Of a stretch of 37,606 nucleotides of DNA, positions 25,003 to 33,042 are shown piece by piece (position 1 is the stretch's first letter; every line of letters starts with the position of its first letter). The notes beneath the pieces are model-generated. The model saw nothing but the letters and a program-made list of their open reading frames with translations, did no database searches and had not been told where the DNA came from. The translations under genes and the position numbers were made by a program. The stretch comes from a virus, in the IMG/VR virus record IMGVR_UViG_3300042564_004697, positions 1 through 37,606 of that record. One strand, given 5' to 3'.

Positions 25003-25563
25003 ATGCAAAGTAAGATTGTGCTTTTAAGCGCATTTTTATCAAGTGTTATTTTAATGTTAGCTTCAATTAATGTTGATTTACACAACATTATGCCATTCAA
25101 GGCAAGCTATCAGTCTCTATCCGAAGAGGCAAAAAAACATGTGACATGTCTGGCTGAGAATATATATTTCGAGTCGGCACACGAACCCGTTGCTGGTCAA
25201 ATGGCTGTTGCGTTTGTTACGTTAAATCGTGTACAGACCGGCAACTATGCTAGTAATATTTGCGATGTAGTAACCCAAAAGACCGGTAACACTTGCCAAT
25301 TTTCTTGGTATTGTGACTCCTTCTTTACCTCAAAACGGTTGACAATCAAGAGTACAAAGTTGTATAATGATATCAGAGAGTTAGCAACAAACCTGTACAT
25401 TAATTTTGATCGGATGGAGGATGTTACAAACGGTGCGACATATTATCATGCAGATTATGTTAATCCAAATTGGACAAAACTTCAGAAGGAGACTAAAATT
25501 GGCAGGCATATTTTCTACAAGAGCAAAGGTGATAAAATTGACCGAACAAAAGGAGTTATTTAA
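25003..25563 (+). CDS. SleB/CwlJ-type cell-wall hydrolase
   Basis: A 186-residue protein: an N-terminal hydrophobic segment (residues 5-21, IVLLSAFLSSVILMLAS) acts as signal or membrane anchor, then the Hydrolase_2 domain: CLAENIYFESAHEPVAGQMAVAFVTLNRV with the likely catalytic Glu at 52 or 57, ICDVV, CQFSWYCD and a final GATYYHADYVNPNW. Such enzymes cleave peptidoglycan glycan strands. With its N-terminal anchor it may be the phage endolysin (signal-arrest type) or a lysis helper. SD AAGGAAT. Confidence 0.85.
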   Translation: MQSKIVLLSAFLSSVILMLASINVDLHNIMPFKASYQSLSEEAKKHVTCLAENIYFESAHEPVAGQMAVAFVTLNRVQTGNYASNICDVVTQKTGNTCQFSWYCDSFFTSKRLTIKSTKLYNDIRELATNLYINFDRMEDVTNGATYYHADYVNPNWTKLQKETKIGRHIFYKSKGDKIDRTKGVI

Positions 25564-25564
25564 T

Positions 25565-25780
25565 ATGAACAAAGACCTTATTACTATATGTGTTTCCATC
25601 ACAATCGTATTGTGTACCACAATCGTTGGAGGAATCATGTATAATTTAAACGACCGCAACAACATGGCTAAAAACATCGAAGTTGCCATTTCAAAGGGTG
25701 TTGATCCTTTGTCTGTTAAGTGTGCATATGAAACAACCTCTAATCCGGTTTGTATCACCTTGGCAGCAACAAAGAAATAA
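25565..25780 (+). CDS. Small membrane protein after the cell-wall hydrolase
   Basis: A 71-residue protein: MNKDLITICVSITIVLCTTIVGGIMYNLN gives one membrane helix (about 6-25), followed by a soluble part KNIEVAISKGVDPLSVKCAYETTSNPVC with two Cys. From memory the KGVDPL-x-x-x-CA block is common in small T4-like phage membrane proteins. Adjacent to a peptidoglycan hydrolase (one base apart), a lysis-related role is possible but unproven. SD AAAGGAGTT. Confidence 0.68.
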   Translation: MNKDLITICVSITIVLCTTIVGGIMYNLNDRNNMAKNIEVAISKGVDPLSVKCAYETTSNPVCITLAATKK

Positions 25781-25794
25781 TTTAGGAGTATATT

Positions 25795-26067
25795 ATGGCA
25801 GTGAAACAATTTAGTATTAATCAAATCTCCAGTGAAGCGGACCGCAAGAAATTGTTGGACGCTATAAAAGAGTGTTCAAATTCTATGACACGAATGGACG
25901 GAGAAAAAGACTTCATTAAAGAAGCAGTGAAAAAAGTTTCAGATGATTTGAAATTGCCTAAACCTGTTGTTCAGCGTTTGGTTAAAGTTTATCATAAACA
26001 AAACTATGATGAAGAAGTGGCTACGCACGAACAATTTGAACAATTGTATGAAACGATTGTGAAGTAA
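25795..26067 (+). CDS. dsbA: DsbA-like double-strand DNA-binding protein
   Basis: A 90-residue protein, the same length as T4 DsbA (89), ending KPVVQRLVKVYHKQNYDEEV and EQFEQLYETIVK, which aligns with the T4 end (RLLALYHKDNRDVFEAE). T4 DsbA binds double-stranded DNA at late promoters. Here it is followed by gp33, gp59 and, after a HAD gene, gp32, preserving the T4 order. SD TTAGGAG. It overlaps gp33 by one base (TAATG). Confidence 0.88.
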   Translation: MAVKQFSINQISSEADRKKLLDAIKECSNSMTRMDGEKDFIKEAVKKVSDDLKLPKPVVQRLVKVYHKQNYDEEVATHEQFEQLYETIVK

Positions 26068-26291
26068 TGCCAACTAAAGAAGAAATGAAGAAGTTTTCTG
26101 TGGAGATTGATAGATTCGTCTCCGAAAGAAACATTAATCATCTTGAAGCTATAGTTGAGTATTGTGCAGAAACGGGTCTCGAAACGGAAGTCGCCGCAAC
26201 ATTAATTAATTCGAATTTAAAATCGAAAATTGAGTTGTTGGCTTCCGATTTGAACATGCTGAAAGTGAAGAAATCTCGTCTACCTATATGA
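26067..26291 (+). CDS. 33: gp33 late-transcription coactivator
   Basis: A 74-residue protein; the core NHLEAIVEYCAETGLETEVA and LINSNLKSKIELLASDLNML, then RLPI, is the conserved part of T4 gp33 (112 residues). gp33 links RNA polymerase, via the beta flap, to the sliding clamp at late promoters, with sigma factor gp55. Its presence supports the TATAAATA boxes called here. TAATG and ATGA overlaps couple it to DsbA and gp59. Confidence 0.9.
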   Translation: MPTKEEMKKFSVEIDRFVSERNINHLEAIVEYCAETGLETEVAATLINSNLKSKIELLASDLNMLKVKKSRLPI

Positions 26292-26878
26292 CTGGTTATG
26301 AAACATTTGCGTTATTCAATTCATTAAAACTACACTTCAACCGAGAATCTTACGATTACTTTAAATACAATGGTAAAAGTAATATCTCAGTTGAAGCGTT
26401 TGAGAATAGGCGTGACAAATACCACTTTCACAAGTTGTCAAGGAAGTACACAAGTAAGGATGACATGGAATTATTTTTCGTGTCCAACTTGGTTGAGAAA
26501 CCTAACACTTGGGCTGGTGATTTGTTAACTGAAGAAGCAGATATTAATTACAAGACTCACCAAAAGGTGTTACAATCACTATCGTATTTTTTCGAAAACG
26601 ATTGTCACGTACTATTTGATGGTTGCGACAATCCAAACGATTTGTTCAAAGTGAATGACGGTGATTACCCTGTAATTTTACGCAAGACTATGCAGAAGGT
26701 GACACAAATTGAAACCTTGTGTATACTGAATAAGATACTTGCTTTCGAACCTAACTGGAACACTAAGATTGCCGACACTATTCGGTGGCCAGAATTTCGG
26801 TTAAGGTTGCTCAAGTATGCCACATTTCTACCACAAGATGTGTTAAAATATAAACTTATTCTAAAGAAAATGATATGA
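26288..26878 (+). CDS. 59: gp59 helicase loader
   Basis: A 196-residue protein (T4 gp59 has 217) with MTGYETFALFNSLKLHFNRESYDYFKYNGK at the start, the most conserved region of the family, then RRDKYHFHKLSRKY and a C-terminal helical part FEPNWNTKIADTIRWPEFRLRLLKY. gp59 loads helicase gp41 on forked DNA coated with gp32. It is coupled to gp33 (4-base overlap) and to the HAD gene (4-base overlap). Confidence 0.92.
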   Translation: MTGYETFALFNSLKLHFNRESYDYFKYNGKSNISVEAFENRRDKYHFHKLSRKYTSKDDMELFFVSNLVEKPNTWAGDLLTEEADINYKTHQKVLQSLSYFFENDCHVLFDGCDNPNDLFKVNDGDYPVILRKTMQKVTQIETLCILNKILAFEPNWNTKIADTIRWPEFRLRLLKYATFLPQDVLKYKLILKKMI

Positions 26879-27372
26879 TAAAGAAAATCTACCTCGATAT
26901 GGACGGTGTTCTCTGTAACTTTGAACGCCGGTACCTTGAACTATATGATGAGTTGCCCGGCTCCATGCGTGACCGGAAAAACTTCAGTGAAAATTGGGAT
27001 CACTTTGTGCAAACAGAACAATTTAAAACATTGGACTGGTGGCCAGGTGGTCGAGACTTGTTGACTTATATTACACAATATCAACAAGAAAATGAAATCG
27101 AGGTAGAAATTCTTTCATCTTCTGGTGGTCAAAAATACCACCAAGTAGTTGCCTATCAAAAAATTGAATGGTTGTCTGATAAAGGCATTCCATTTAAAGC
27201 GAATATTGTTTCTGGACGTAAAGCGAAAGCCAAATATGCCACACCAGAATCAGTATTGATTGATGATACACAAGATGTTATTCAAGCCTTCATTGGTGCG
27301 GGTGGCATTGGTGTACTTCACAGAGATATAGATAACACTTTGATGATGTTGGATAAACTTCTGAACAGGTGA
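26875..27372 (+). CDS. HAD-family 5'(3')-nucleotidase-like protein
   Basis: A 165-residue HAD enzyme: IYLDMDGVLCNFERRY with the DxD nucleophile pair (D8, D10), LSSSGG as motif II, K near GRKAKAKYA and ESVLIDDTQDVIQAF as the DD motif. It resembles phage 5'(3')-deoxyribonucleotidases that dephosphorylate dNMPs or other small phosphoesters. In T4 no gene stands between 59 and 32; here this one is inserted, coupled by ATGA to gp59. Confidence 0.83.
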   Translation: MIKKIYLDMDGVLCNFERRYLELYDELPGSMRDRKNFSENWDHFVQTEQFKTLDWWPGGRDLLTYITQYQQENEIEVEILSSSGGQKYHQVVAYQKIEWLSDKGIPFKANIVSGRKAKAKYATPESVLIDDTQDVIQAFIGAGGIGVLHRDIDNTLMMLDKLLNR

Positions 27373-27445
27373 CCTATATAAGTCTATATTATGATAATGT
27401 GGACAAAAATATACAAAGTAATACAATTTATACAAGGAAATACAT

Positions 27446-28333
27446 ATGAGTACATTCGAAAATTTACAACGCAATCGTGGCAAGTTCGACAAATTGTCAA
27501 AGGCGATTGAAGCAACCGGCACTCCAGCAGAAGCCGGTTCTAAAGATGACACCAGATTCTGGCAACCAGAAGTTGATAAAGCTGGTAACGGCATGGCGAT
27601 AATTCGTTTCTTGCCAAGTCCGGCAGTCGATGGTGATGATGCTCTGCCATGGGTTCGGGTGTTTACACACGGATTTCAAGGACCTGGAGGTTGGTTCATC
27701 GATAACTGTTTGACTACTTTGAACGATAAGTGTCCAGTGTGTGAACACAACAGCACACTTTGGAATTCTGGTATCGAAGCCAACAAAGAAGTTGCTCGTA
27801 AACAAAAGCGCAAGTTGACTTACATGACAAATATTTTGGTCGTTTCTGACCCAAGTAATCCGTCAAACGAAGGACAAGTTCGCTTGTTCAAATTCGGTAA
27901 GAAAATTTTCGACAAGATTAACGAAGCAATGAATCCTGAATTTGCCGATGAAACACCAATCAACCCATTTGATTTATGGGAAGGTGCTAACTTCAAGTTG
28001 AAGATTCGCAATGTTGAAGGTTATCGTAATTATGACAAATCAGAATTTGCTAGCAAGTCTGTCTTGTCTGAAAATGATACTGAGTTGGAAACAATTTGGA
28101 AGAAAGAATATTCTCTCAAGGAATTTACTGAACCAAAGTTGTTCAAACCTTACAACCAGTTGAAGGCTCGTTTGGATAAAGTATTGGGCTTTGAAGGCAT
28201 TGCACCTTCAAGCACTGCTGAGTCTATTGACCTCTCTCCGCCAGCAGCTAAGTTTTCACCTCGTCAATCAGCACCAGTTGACACTGGTGGAGATGATGAT
28301 TTGGAATACTTCAAGTCTCTCGCTGAAGAATAA
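27446..28333 (+). CDS. 32: gp32 single-stranded DNA-binding protein
   Basis: A 295-residue protein (T4: 301). The N-terminal MSTFENLQRNRGKFDKLSKA is the cooperativity region with the LAST-like basic patch. The OB core carries the zinc site H75, C88, C96 and C99 (FTHGFQ, DNCL, KCPVCEHN). The acidic C-terminal tail DDDLEYFKSLAEE binds gp59 and other partners. It coats single-stranded DNA in replication and recombination. Its 73-base leader (27373-27445) contains CTATATAAGTC and an SD AAGGAAAT. It ends at a strong terminator. Confidence 0.95.
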   Translation: MSTFENLQRNRGKFDKLSKAIEATGTPAEAGSKDDTRFWQPEVDKAGNGMAIIRFLPSPAVDGDDALPWVRVFTHGFQGPGGWFIDNCLTTLNDKCPVCEHNSTLWNSGIEANKEVARKQKRKLTYMTNILVVSDPSNPSNEGQVRLFKFGKKIFDKINEAMNPEFADETPINPFDLWEGANFKLKIRNVEGYRNYDKSEFASKSVLSENDTELETIWKKEYSLKEFTEPKLFKPYNQLKARLDKVLGFEGIAPSSTAESIDLSPPAAKFSPRQSAPVDTGGDDDLEYFKSLAEE

Positions 28334-28360
28334 ACTTTTCTCTCTCTGAGAACCGTTTGA

Positions 28361-28383
28361 CCCCGCCTAGTGCGGGGTTTTTT
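28361..28383 (+). terminator. Strong intrinsic terminator between convergent genes
   Basis: CCCCGC (28361-28366), CTAGT, GCGGGG (28372-28377), then six T. It terminates gene 32 transcription. The stop codon of the minus-strand gene (28382-28384) lies in the T-run; on that strand the hairpin lacks a T-run, so it works mainly one way. Confidence 0.9.
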
Positions 28384-30289
28384 ACGCTCCCATTCTGCCA
28401 GGATTTAAAATGTTCGCACTCCAAATATCCGTCCAAGGATCAAAGTTGTGTGCTGATGCAACCGCAGTTGCTGGCGCAGATTGTGTTTGGGGTGCAGCCG
28501 ATTGTTGATTGATGACAACTGGTGCTGATTGTTGTTGTGTTAATAGTGCCATCTTCATATCTGAAGCCGCCGTAGAACCAGAGGCTAATGCTGTGCCAGT
28601 AGTTGGTGGTGGCAGAGAGAACATTGCCAGTTCTTCATTTCTTCTCGTTATTAGGCCTGGCAACGCCTTGCCGCTGGCTTGATTATATTCTGGAATCTTT
28701 GCTGCAATTTCCTGATTACTTCTTTTTCCGTCAGCAGTGACTTGCCTTAGGGCTGCTGGTCCTAAATTATAAACAAATGAAGTTAATGCATCTATTTGTT
28801 TTTGGTTCCAATCATAACCTTTATTTTTGCCGTAAGAGACCACATCTTTTTGTGCTTTTTCCAAATATTTACGTAGACGCGCATCGGCCTCAGCTTCAGT
28901 TATTACTTCATCCTCGCTGTTGGCTTTTGTGCCGTATCCAATACTTATTTGTTTATGGTCTTTAAAGGCTCTGGCAGAAAATTTTTCTTTCTTTTTTATG
29001 AAGTTAACCAACTCCTCACTGACTCCACCTTCACCTGGAGAAACTTTTGTTGGAGATGCACTATCATCCGTGCGCTGACCTCGCCAGGCACCTGCTGGAG
29101 CTGGTGTAGGAGAAGTAGGTTTTAGACCAAGTCTTTTTGATTCCACAGCAGCATACGAACCATCATTCATGGATTGTGATGCTTCTGTTTCGAGTTTGAG
29201 TTGCATTTCTTCTGCAACGCGGGATTGTTTTATTTCAATAGCATTTTTGCCTTGTGCTTGAGCTGATGCTATGGCTTCCGATAACTCTTTTTTAGTTTTA
29301 ATTTCACCTCTTGTGTAAGCGGAAACATCTGCATCGGTTCTGTCTTTGTCAAGTAAAGATTTCAATCCCTCATCTATCAGTAAAGTTCTAGCGGCTAATT
29401 TTGATGAGTTACTTCCACGGTCTTGCGCCACTCTGAGATTCTTCTTTTCTTCCGTATTAGCTTCTAAATTTCCCTTATCTATAAGATCCATCAACCATTT
29501 TGCGCCAACTAATCCAGCTGCAAGGCCTATGAACAAAGGATTTGTTATTATTGGTAACAACAAACGAAATACACTACCTAATCCTTTCATAACATCTAAA
29601 CCAATTCCAAATATTTTTCCTATGTTTTCAGCAGAAAAAATGCTCGAAAGAAGACTTGGTATTGAACCTAATGCTCCGGTTACCGCAGCTGCGATTGTTG
29701 ATCCTATTGTTCCTATTGTTCCTGCTATTCCCAACAATGTACCCATTATTCCTTTATTTCCTCCACCTCCCGATTCGCCTGGTTTGTTTACTGGAGTTGG
29801 TGAGGTTTTTGTTTTCTCTTTTCCAAATTGACTTTCATATGCTTTTTCTCTTGCAGCTGAATCTTTAAAGAACATATCTGAACCACGTGATGCTTTTCCG
29901 CCACCCATAGTTACCAACTTCATAATGTTTTGGCGCATGACATTCATGTCTCTGGCCATTGCATTACTGTTCATTGTATTTTTTGCAATGATGGAGAGTT
30001 GTGCTTCTTGATTCTGTGATGATGTTAATAGAGAATTTAATACCTCAGATTTTATTTCTCCATTAAATGTTCCAGATTCTGATAATTTTTTACCTGGTGT
30101 TCTATCTAATGACTGATATCCTTTTCCGAAAATTTTTCTTCCAGTAGCAGCCAACATTCCGCTTCCGCCGAAGAGCATATTTCTAGGATCCAATCTTTCT
30201 TTGGTTCTTTTGAATGCTGCAGAGCCAAGAGAGTTTAATATCCCTTTTGATTTTAATTCTTGTTTATAAACATCGGTGAAAGTTGCCAT
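28382..30289 (-). CDS. Baseplate hub or tape protein with C-terminal lysozyme domain
   Basis: A 635-residue protein. Residues 1-165 are helical and polar; about 185-280 is Gly-rich and hydrophobic (GTLLGIAGTIGTIGSTIAAA, LLPIITNPLFIGLAAGLVGA), as in tape-measure proteins. About 425-575 is a GH24 lysozyme: FIKKKEKFSARAFKDHKQIS with catalytic Glu and, nine residues on, Asp as in T4 lysozyme, then IGYGTKA and FVYNLGPAALRQV. A Pro/Gln-rich tail follows. The upstream neighbours gp51-like and gp26 are hub-assembly proteins, so it is probably a hub/tape component that brings the peptidoglycan-cleaving activity which in T4 sits in gp5. The exact T4 counterpart (gp29?) is uncertain. Confidence 0.7.
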   Translation of the reverse strand: MATFTDVYKQELKSKGILNSLGSAAFKRTKERLDPRNMLFGGSGMLAATGRKIFGKGYQSLDRTPGKKLSESGTFNGEIKSEVLNSLLTSSQNQEAQLSIIAKNTMNSNAMARDMNVMRQNIMKLVTMGGGKASRGSDMFFKDSAAREKAYESQFGKEKTKTSPTPVNKPGESGGGGNKGIMGTLLGIAGTIGTIGSTIAAAVTGALGSIPSLLSSIFSAENIGKIFGIGLDVMKGLGSVFRLLLPIITNPLFIGLAAGLVGAKWLMDLIDKGNLEANTEEKKNLRVAQDRGSNSSKLAARTLLIDEGLKSLLDKDRTDADVSAYTRGEIKTKKELSEAIASAQAQGKNAIEIKQSRVAEEMQLKLETEASQSMNDGSYAAVESKRLGLKPTSPTPAPAGAWRGQRTDDSASPTKVSPGEGGVSEELVNFIKKKEKFSARAFKDHKQISIGYGTKANSEDEVITEAEADARLRKYLEKAQKDVVSYGKNKGYDWNQKQIDALTSFVYNLGPAALRQVTADGKRSNQEIAAKIPEYNQASGKALPGLITRRNEELAMFSLPPPTTGTALASGSTAASDMKMALLTQQQSAPVVINQQSAAPQTQSAPATAVASAHNFDPWTDIWSANILNPGRMGA

Positions 30290-30292
30290 TTT

Positions 30293-30484
30293 TTATTTTT
30301 TTCTACTGTTAATCTGTTGCTTAGTCTTTTCATTTTCATCTTCTATAAACCTCAAAAGCATAGAGACATACATCGTTTTTTCCCAAGGCACCATCTTTTC
30401 CAAATCACTTAAACTATATTTGTGGTGTTGCATCAACGCAAAATTGGTTTGATAATGATTGTTTAAGTTATCGTGCCTAAACAT
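30293..30484 (-). CDS. gp51-like hub assembly protein (short)
   Basis: A 63-residue protein started by the ATG of the TAATG overlap with gp26 (30484): MFRHDNLNNHYQTNFALMQH and then HKYSLSDLEKMVPWEKTMYV, a block of a type found in short gp51/hub assembly proteins. The frame is open 21 codons further upstream inside gp26. It stands between gp26 and the hub/tape gene, the place of lambda G-T tape chaperones. T4 gp51 is much longer (249), so the name is tentative. Confidence 0.55.
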   Translation of the reverse strand: MFRHDNLNNHYQTNFALMQHHKYSLSDLEKMVPWEKTMYVSMLLRFIEDENEKTKQQINSRKK

Positions 30485-31215
30485 TATACGAAAAAACTTT
30501 GTAATCCCTCCAACACCATCTCTTCCTGATACCCGCATTTTCCACATTTGAAATCGAGCGTCTTCTTCATTTTAGGAATGTTGTCGAAAAAATCTTGTAT
30601 TTTTTGAAATTGGTCTCTGGTTAAACTATCTACGAAATCTAGTAATTCTTTTTCTTCAACATCTTTGGAGTAATAAATCGATTCTTCATCGTAAATATAA
30701 TCTATGCTACTTGAAACTAATTTACCTAAAACTTCAGATTCTTTAAGATTTCTTATTTTTTCCATAATCTTAAAGTCTGGATATTTCATAACAACACCAA
30801 GTTTTTGTGTTAACTGTATTTTACAAGAATGATTTTCAACTTGTTCAGGATAAATTTCCAAAGCATTAAAACTTAATTTAATAACATGATTGCAAGGCTT
30901 GTCAAGTCCTTCTTCATCTTTAACTTCATTATTGCACTTGTATTCCAAATCTATTATTTCACCTACAGACCTTGCTCTTAATTGTAAGAACATATATTCC
31001 AAGTCTAGTATAGGCAAATCATCGACATTAATATCGTCTAAACAACAGTTATTAACAATTTGTTTGATTGCTAATAAAACGGATTCCTCTTCTTCAGATT
31101 CCATAGCCATCAACAATACTTTTTCCTCTTTCACCAAAAAAGGTCTGAATTTTATCTTCTGTTTAGATAAAGGTAAAGTTATTTCATATAGCGGTGTATC
31201 AATCTTAGGTAACAT
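30484..31215 (-). CDS. 26: gp26-like baseplate hub assembly protein
   Basis: A 243-residue protein with the T4-baseplate (gp26) pattern: LPLSKQKIKFRPFLVKEEKV, LLMAMESEEEE, LPILDLEYMFLQLRARSVGE and a C-terminal zinc-type CGKCGYQE; a second Cys pair lies in CNNE and PCNH. T4 gp26 takes part in central hub assembly and may chaperone the tape protein. ATATGGAGAT before ATG gives a GGAG SD. The minus-strand operon continues into gp51-like by TAATG. Confidence 0.82.
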   Translation of the reverse strand: MLPKIDTPLYEITLPLSKQKIKFRPFLVKEEKVLLMAMESEEEESVLLAIKQIVNNCCLDDINVDDLPILDLEYMFLQLRARSVGEIIDLEYKCNNEVKDEEGLDKPCNHVIKLSFNALEIYPEQVENHSCKIQLTQKLGVVMKYPDFKIMEKIRNLKESEVLGKLVSSSIDYIYDEESIYYSKDVEEKELLDFVDSLTRDQFQKIQDFFDNIPKMKKTLDFKCGKCGYQEEMVLEGLQSFFV

Positions 31216-31232
31216 TATATCTCCATTTTAAA

Positions 31233-31976
31233 TTAAAATCTATTTCCAAAAATTGAGGATGCTGCGAATGAACCAAATATGGATGCAGCTGCCTCTTTCA
31301 AATTATAATTGCCTTCGTAAATTGTTCTATATTTCTGGAAAGCAAATTGAACACCGAGTCTGTGGAAATTATCGTCAGACCAAGATAGTGGTTGAGATGC
31401 TACTCCAACAGGAAAAGCATCAAGCAATTCTACGGCATAAATTTGTTTGATAAAATCATCATACTGAATAATTTTAATGTTTGTTAAGTAACGAGACTCT
31501 TGGTCTTTTGCAAATCTTAAATTGTTTGTATCTGTTGGCATAATAGATTCGATCCAACGATCAAACAATTTTCTTTCATAGAAGTCATTGGTGCATAAAA
31601 AAGAAAGTGTGGTTTCCGTATATTGTGTTTGATAAGGAACTTTGTATGTTGGTCCATAAACCTTCACTTCTGTTGTGGCCAAAGTTTTACCTGGAAGTTC
31701 AGCTGATTCACATTGCAGTGACAAATACCGTGTGATTGATGGATTAGAAGACTGAGAATAACCTGTTGGTGGTTGTCCACCAAATGATGTGGATAATATT
31801 TCCGAAACATCAGTTACAATTGTGTTTGGTAGGTTGATAATCTTTTCAAGTAGACCAGCTTCAATAAATTTACCAATGTACTCTGGTATCGGTAGAATTA
31901 CCTGAAAACGATTTGGTCTAGCAAGACCATCCTTTGCCTTAATATTAGACAAAAATAAATTTGGAGCGAATGACAT
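31233..31976 (-). CDS. 54: gp54-like tail tube initiator
   Basis: A 247-residue protein from the ATG in the TAATG overlap with the upstream gene: MSFAPNLFLSNIKAKDGLAR. The later part has the tail-tube fold pattern shared by gp19 and gp54: CESAELPGKTLATTEVKVYG, YTETTLSFLCTNDFYERKLF, then VELLDAFPVGVASQPLSW and QFAFQKYR. gp54 starts tube polymerisation on the baseplate with gp48. T4 gp54 is 320 residues, so gp19-type assignments remain possible, but the hub neighbourhood favours gp54. Confidence 0.7.
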   Translation of the reverse strand: MSFAPNLFLSNIKAKDGLARPNRFQVILPIPEYIGKFIEAGLLEKIINLPNTIVTDVSEILSTSFGGQPPTGYSQSSNPSITRYLSLQCESAELPGKTLATTEVKVYGPTYKVPYQTQYTETTLSFLCTNDFYERKLFDRWIESIMPTDTNNLRFAKDQESRYLTNIKIIQYDDFIKQIYAVELLDAFPVGVASQPLSWSDDNFHRLGVQFAFQKYRTIYEGNYNLKEAAASIFGSFAASSIFGNRF

Positions 31977-32554
31977 TAGAATTTCTTTCTTGAGTCGGAA
32001 TATACTTTGTTCGTAGAAGCTCCAACAAAACTTTCCATTGGTAATAATGCAGCAATGTCCCACTCACCTGCTGAAATTTCCAGGAATCTTGACTGAACAT
32101 GGTTAAACAAATACCTCTTAATGCAAGGTTGTGCCTCAAACAATTTGGATGCAGCCTTCAAGGTTTGATATGTTAGTCTCAACCTTGTTGTTGCGTCATA
32201 CTTGTTATTACTTGCGTAATCGCTCAATTTATCTAAAAGAATGATGCGTTGCTTTGGGTGAATGTAATGTAGATTCAGCCCTAGAAAACCGTCTTGGTAA
32301 CGTTCTATTGGTAAAACCAATGGGAACCTGTCGTAATATGGCAACGAATCCTTCGTTTTCGGATCATAAAAGTAAAAGTACATTTTTCCAATAATTGTGC
32401 CCTCTCTCAGTCTGGTCATGTCATTCATTAACGATTGTTTGGACGGTTTTAAATCCGAAACTTTCGAACGAAGCCAATCACGTGACTTTCGAGTGCGCGG
32501 TGTTAATCCCTCTTTTTGTAGGGATGCATTAATTCTATCTATTAAATAAGCCAT
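31976..32554 (-). CDS. 2: Probable DNA end protector gp2
   Basis: A 192-residue protein. GKMYFYFYDPKTKDSLPYYD, RFPLVLPIERYQDGFLGLNL and HYIHPKQR form the conserved core, followed by WDIAALLPMESF and a basic SDSRKKF end. From memory this pattern is annotated gp2 (DNA end protector, needed against RecBCD on the packaged ends) in T4-like phages, and gene 2 adjoins gene 4 in T4 as here. A TATAAATA box ends only 4 bases before the ATG, so a transcript from it would be leaderless. Confidence 0.6.
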   Translation of the reverse strand: MAYLIDRINASLQKEGLTPRTRKSRDWLRSKVSDLKPSKQSLMNDMTRLREGTIIGKMYFYFYDPKTKDSLPYYDRFPLVLPIERYQDGFLGLNLHYIHPKQRIILLDKLSDYASNNKYDATTRLRLTYQTLKAASKLFEAQPCIKRYLFNHVQSRFLEISAGEWDIAALLPMESFVGASTNKVYSDSRKKF

Positions 32555-32558
32555 GCCG

Positions 32559-32566
32559 TATTTATA
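32559..32566 (-). promoter_or_regulatory. T4-type late promoter box (minus strand)
   Basis: TATAAATA on the minus strand (32566 to 32559), identical to the T4 late consensus. It overlaps the gp4 stop region and would start transcription at about 32553 or 32554, the first base of the gp2-like gene. Confidence 0.6.
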
Positions 32567-33007
32567 CTAGATGCCTAGTTCTTTTTCAGTTATGATTTGA
32601 AATTGCCACCCATGTTCTCGGCAAAATATATCGGCAGCTCGCCATTTTTCTTGATTTACCGCATAGGTTGCCGCCTCTTGGATAAACCTGTGGGTCTTGC
32701 GTTTTTGCACTGGCATCTTTGTTTGTGAATAAGGCTTAACCTCCCACAAATATGTCATCACCAGACCGTCTTTCCGCCTGACCTTGACGATGAAATCTGG
32801 AAAGTAACGATGTATTTTTTGGTCAATCGGACTTCTGTATGGAATGGGCAACTCCTCGGACCCCCACCAAATTACACCCGGATTGTCATCAAGGTATTTC
32901 ATCACCATCTTTTCCCAACTTGAACGATAAATAATGTTGGTCGGGTCACCTTTATATTTCTGTGGGTTTTTAGGTTTGAATACACCTTTGTAGGTTTGTC
33001 TGGTCAT
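32567..33007 (-). CDS. 4: gp4 head completion protein
   Basis: A 146-residue protein (T4 gp4 has 150): YKGVFKPKNPQKYKGDPTNI, YRSSWEKMVMKYLDDNPGV, WWGSEELPIPYRSP, HRYFPDFIVKVRRKDG and YLWEVKPYSQTKMP. The E-x(n)-PDF-x(n)-EVKP order is that of a TnsA-like nuclease fold, as noted for gp4. It completes filled heads before tails attach. It diverges from gp48, with 35 bases between them holding a plus-strand late promoter. Confidence 0.92.
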   Translation of the reverse strand: MTRQTYKGVFKPKNPQKYKGDPTNIIYRSSWEKMVMKYLDDNPGVIWWGSEELPIPYRSPIDQKIHRYFPDFIVKVRRKDGLVMTYLWEVKPYSQTKMPVQKRKTHRFIQEAATYAVNQEKWRAADIFCREHGWQFQIITEKELGI

Positions 33008-33011
33008 GTGG

Positions 33012-33019
33012 TATAAATA
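33012..33019 (+). promoter_or_regulatory. T4-type late promoter box
   Basis: TATAAATA, identical to the T4 late consensus, between the divergent genes 4 and 48. Initiation near 33025 gives an 18-base leader with TTAGGG before ATG 33043. It drives the plus-strand baseplate genes. Confidence 0.75.
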
Positions 33020-33042
33020 ATGAGTAATAACTTAGGGTATAT

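Noticed and set aside
29346-29868. Plus-strand frames of 70 and 161 codons opposite the lysozyme-containing hub protein
   Set aside because: Antisense to a clearly coding minus-strand gene with recognisable domains; no start signals.
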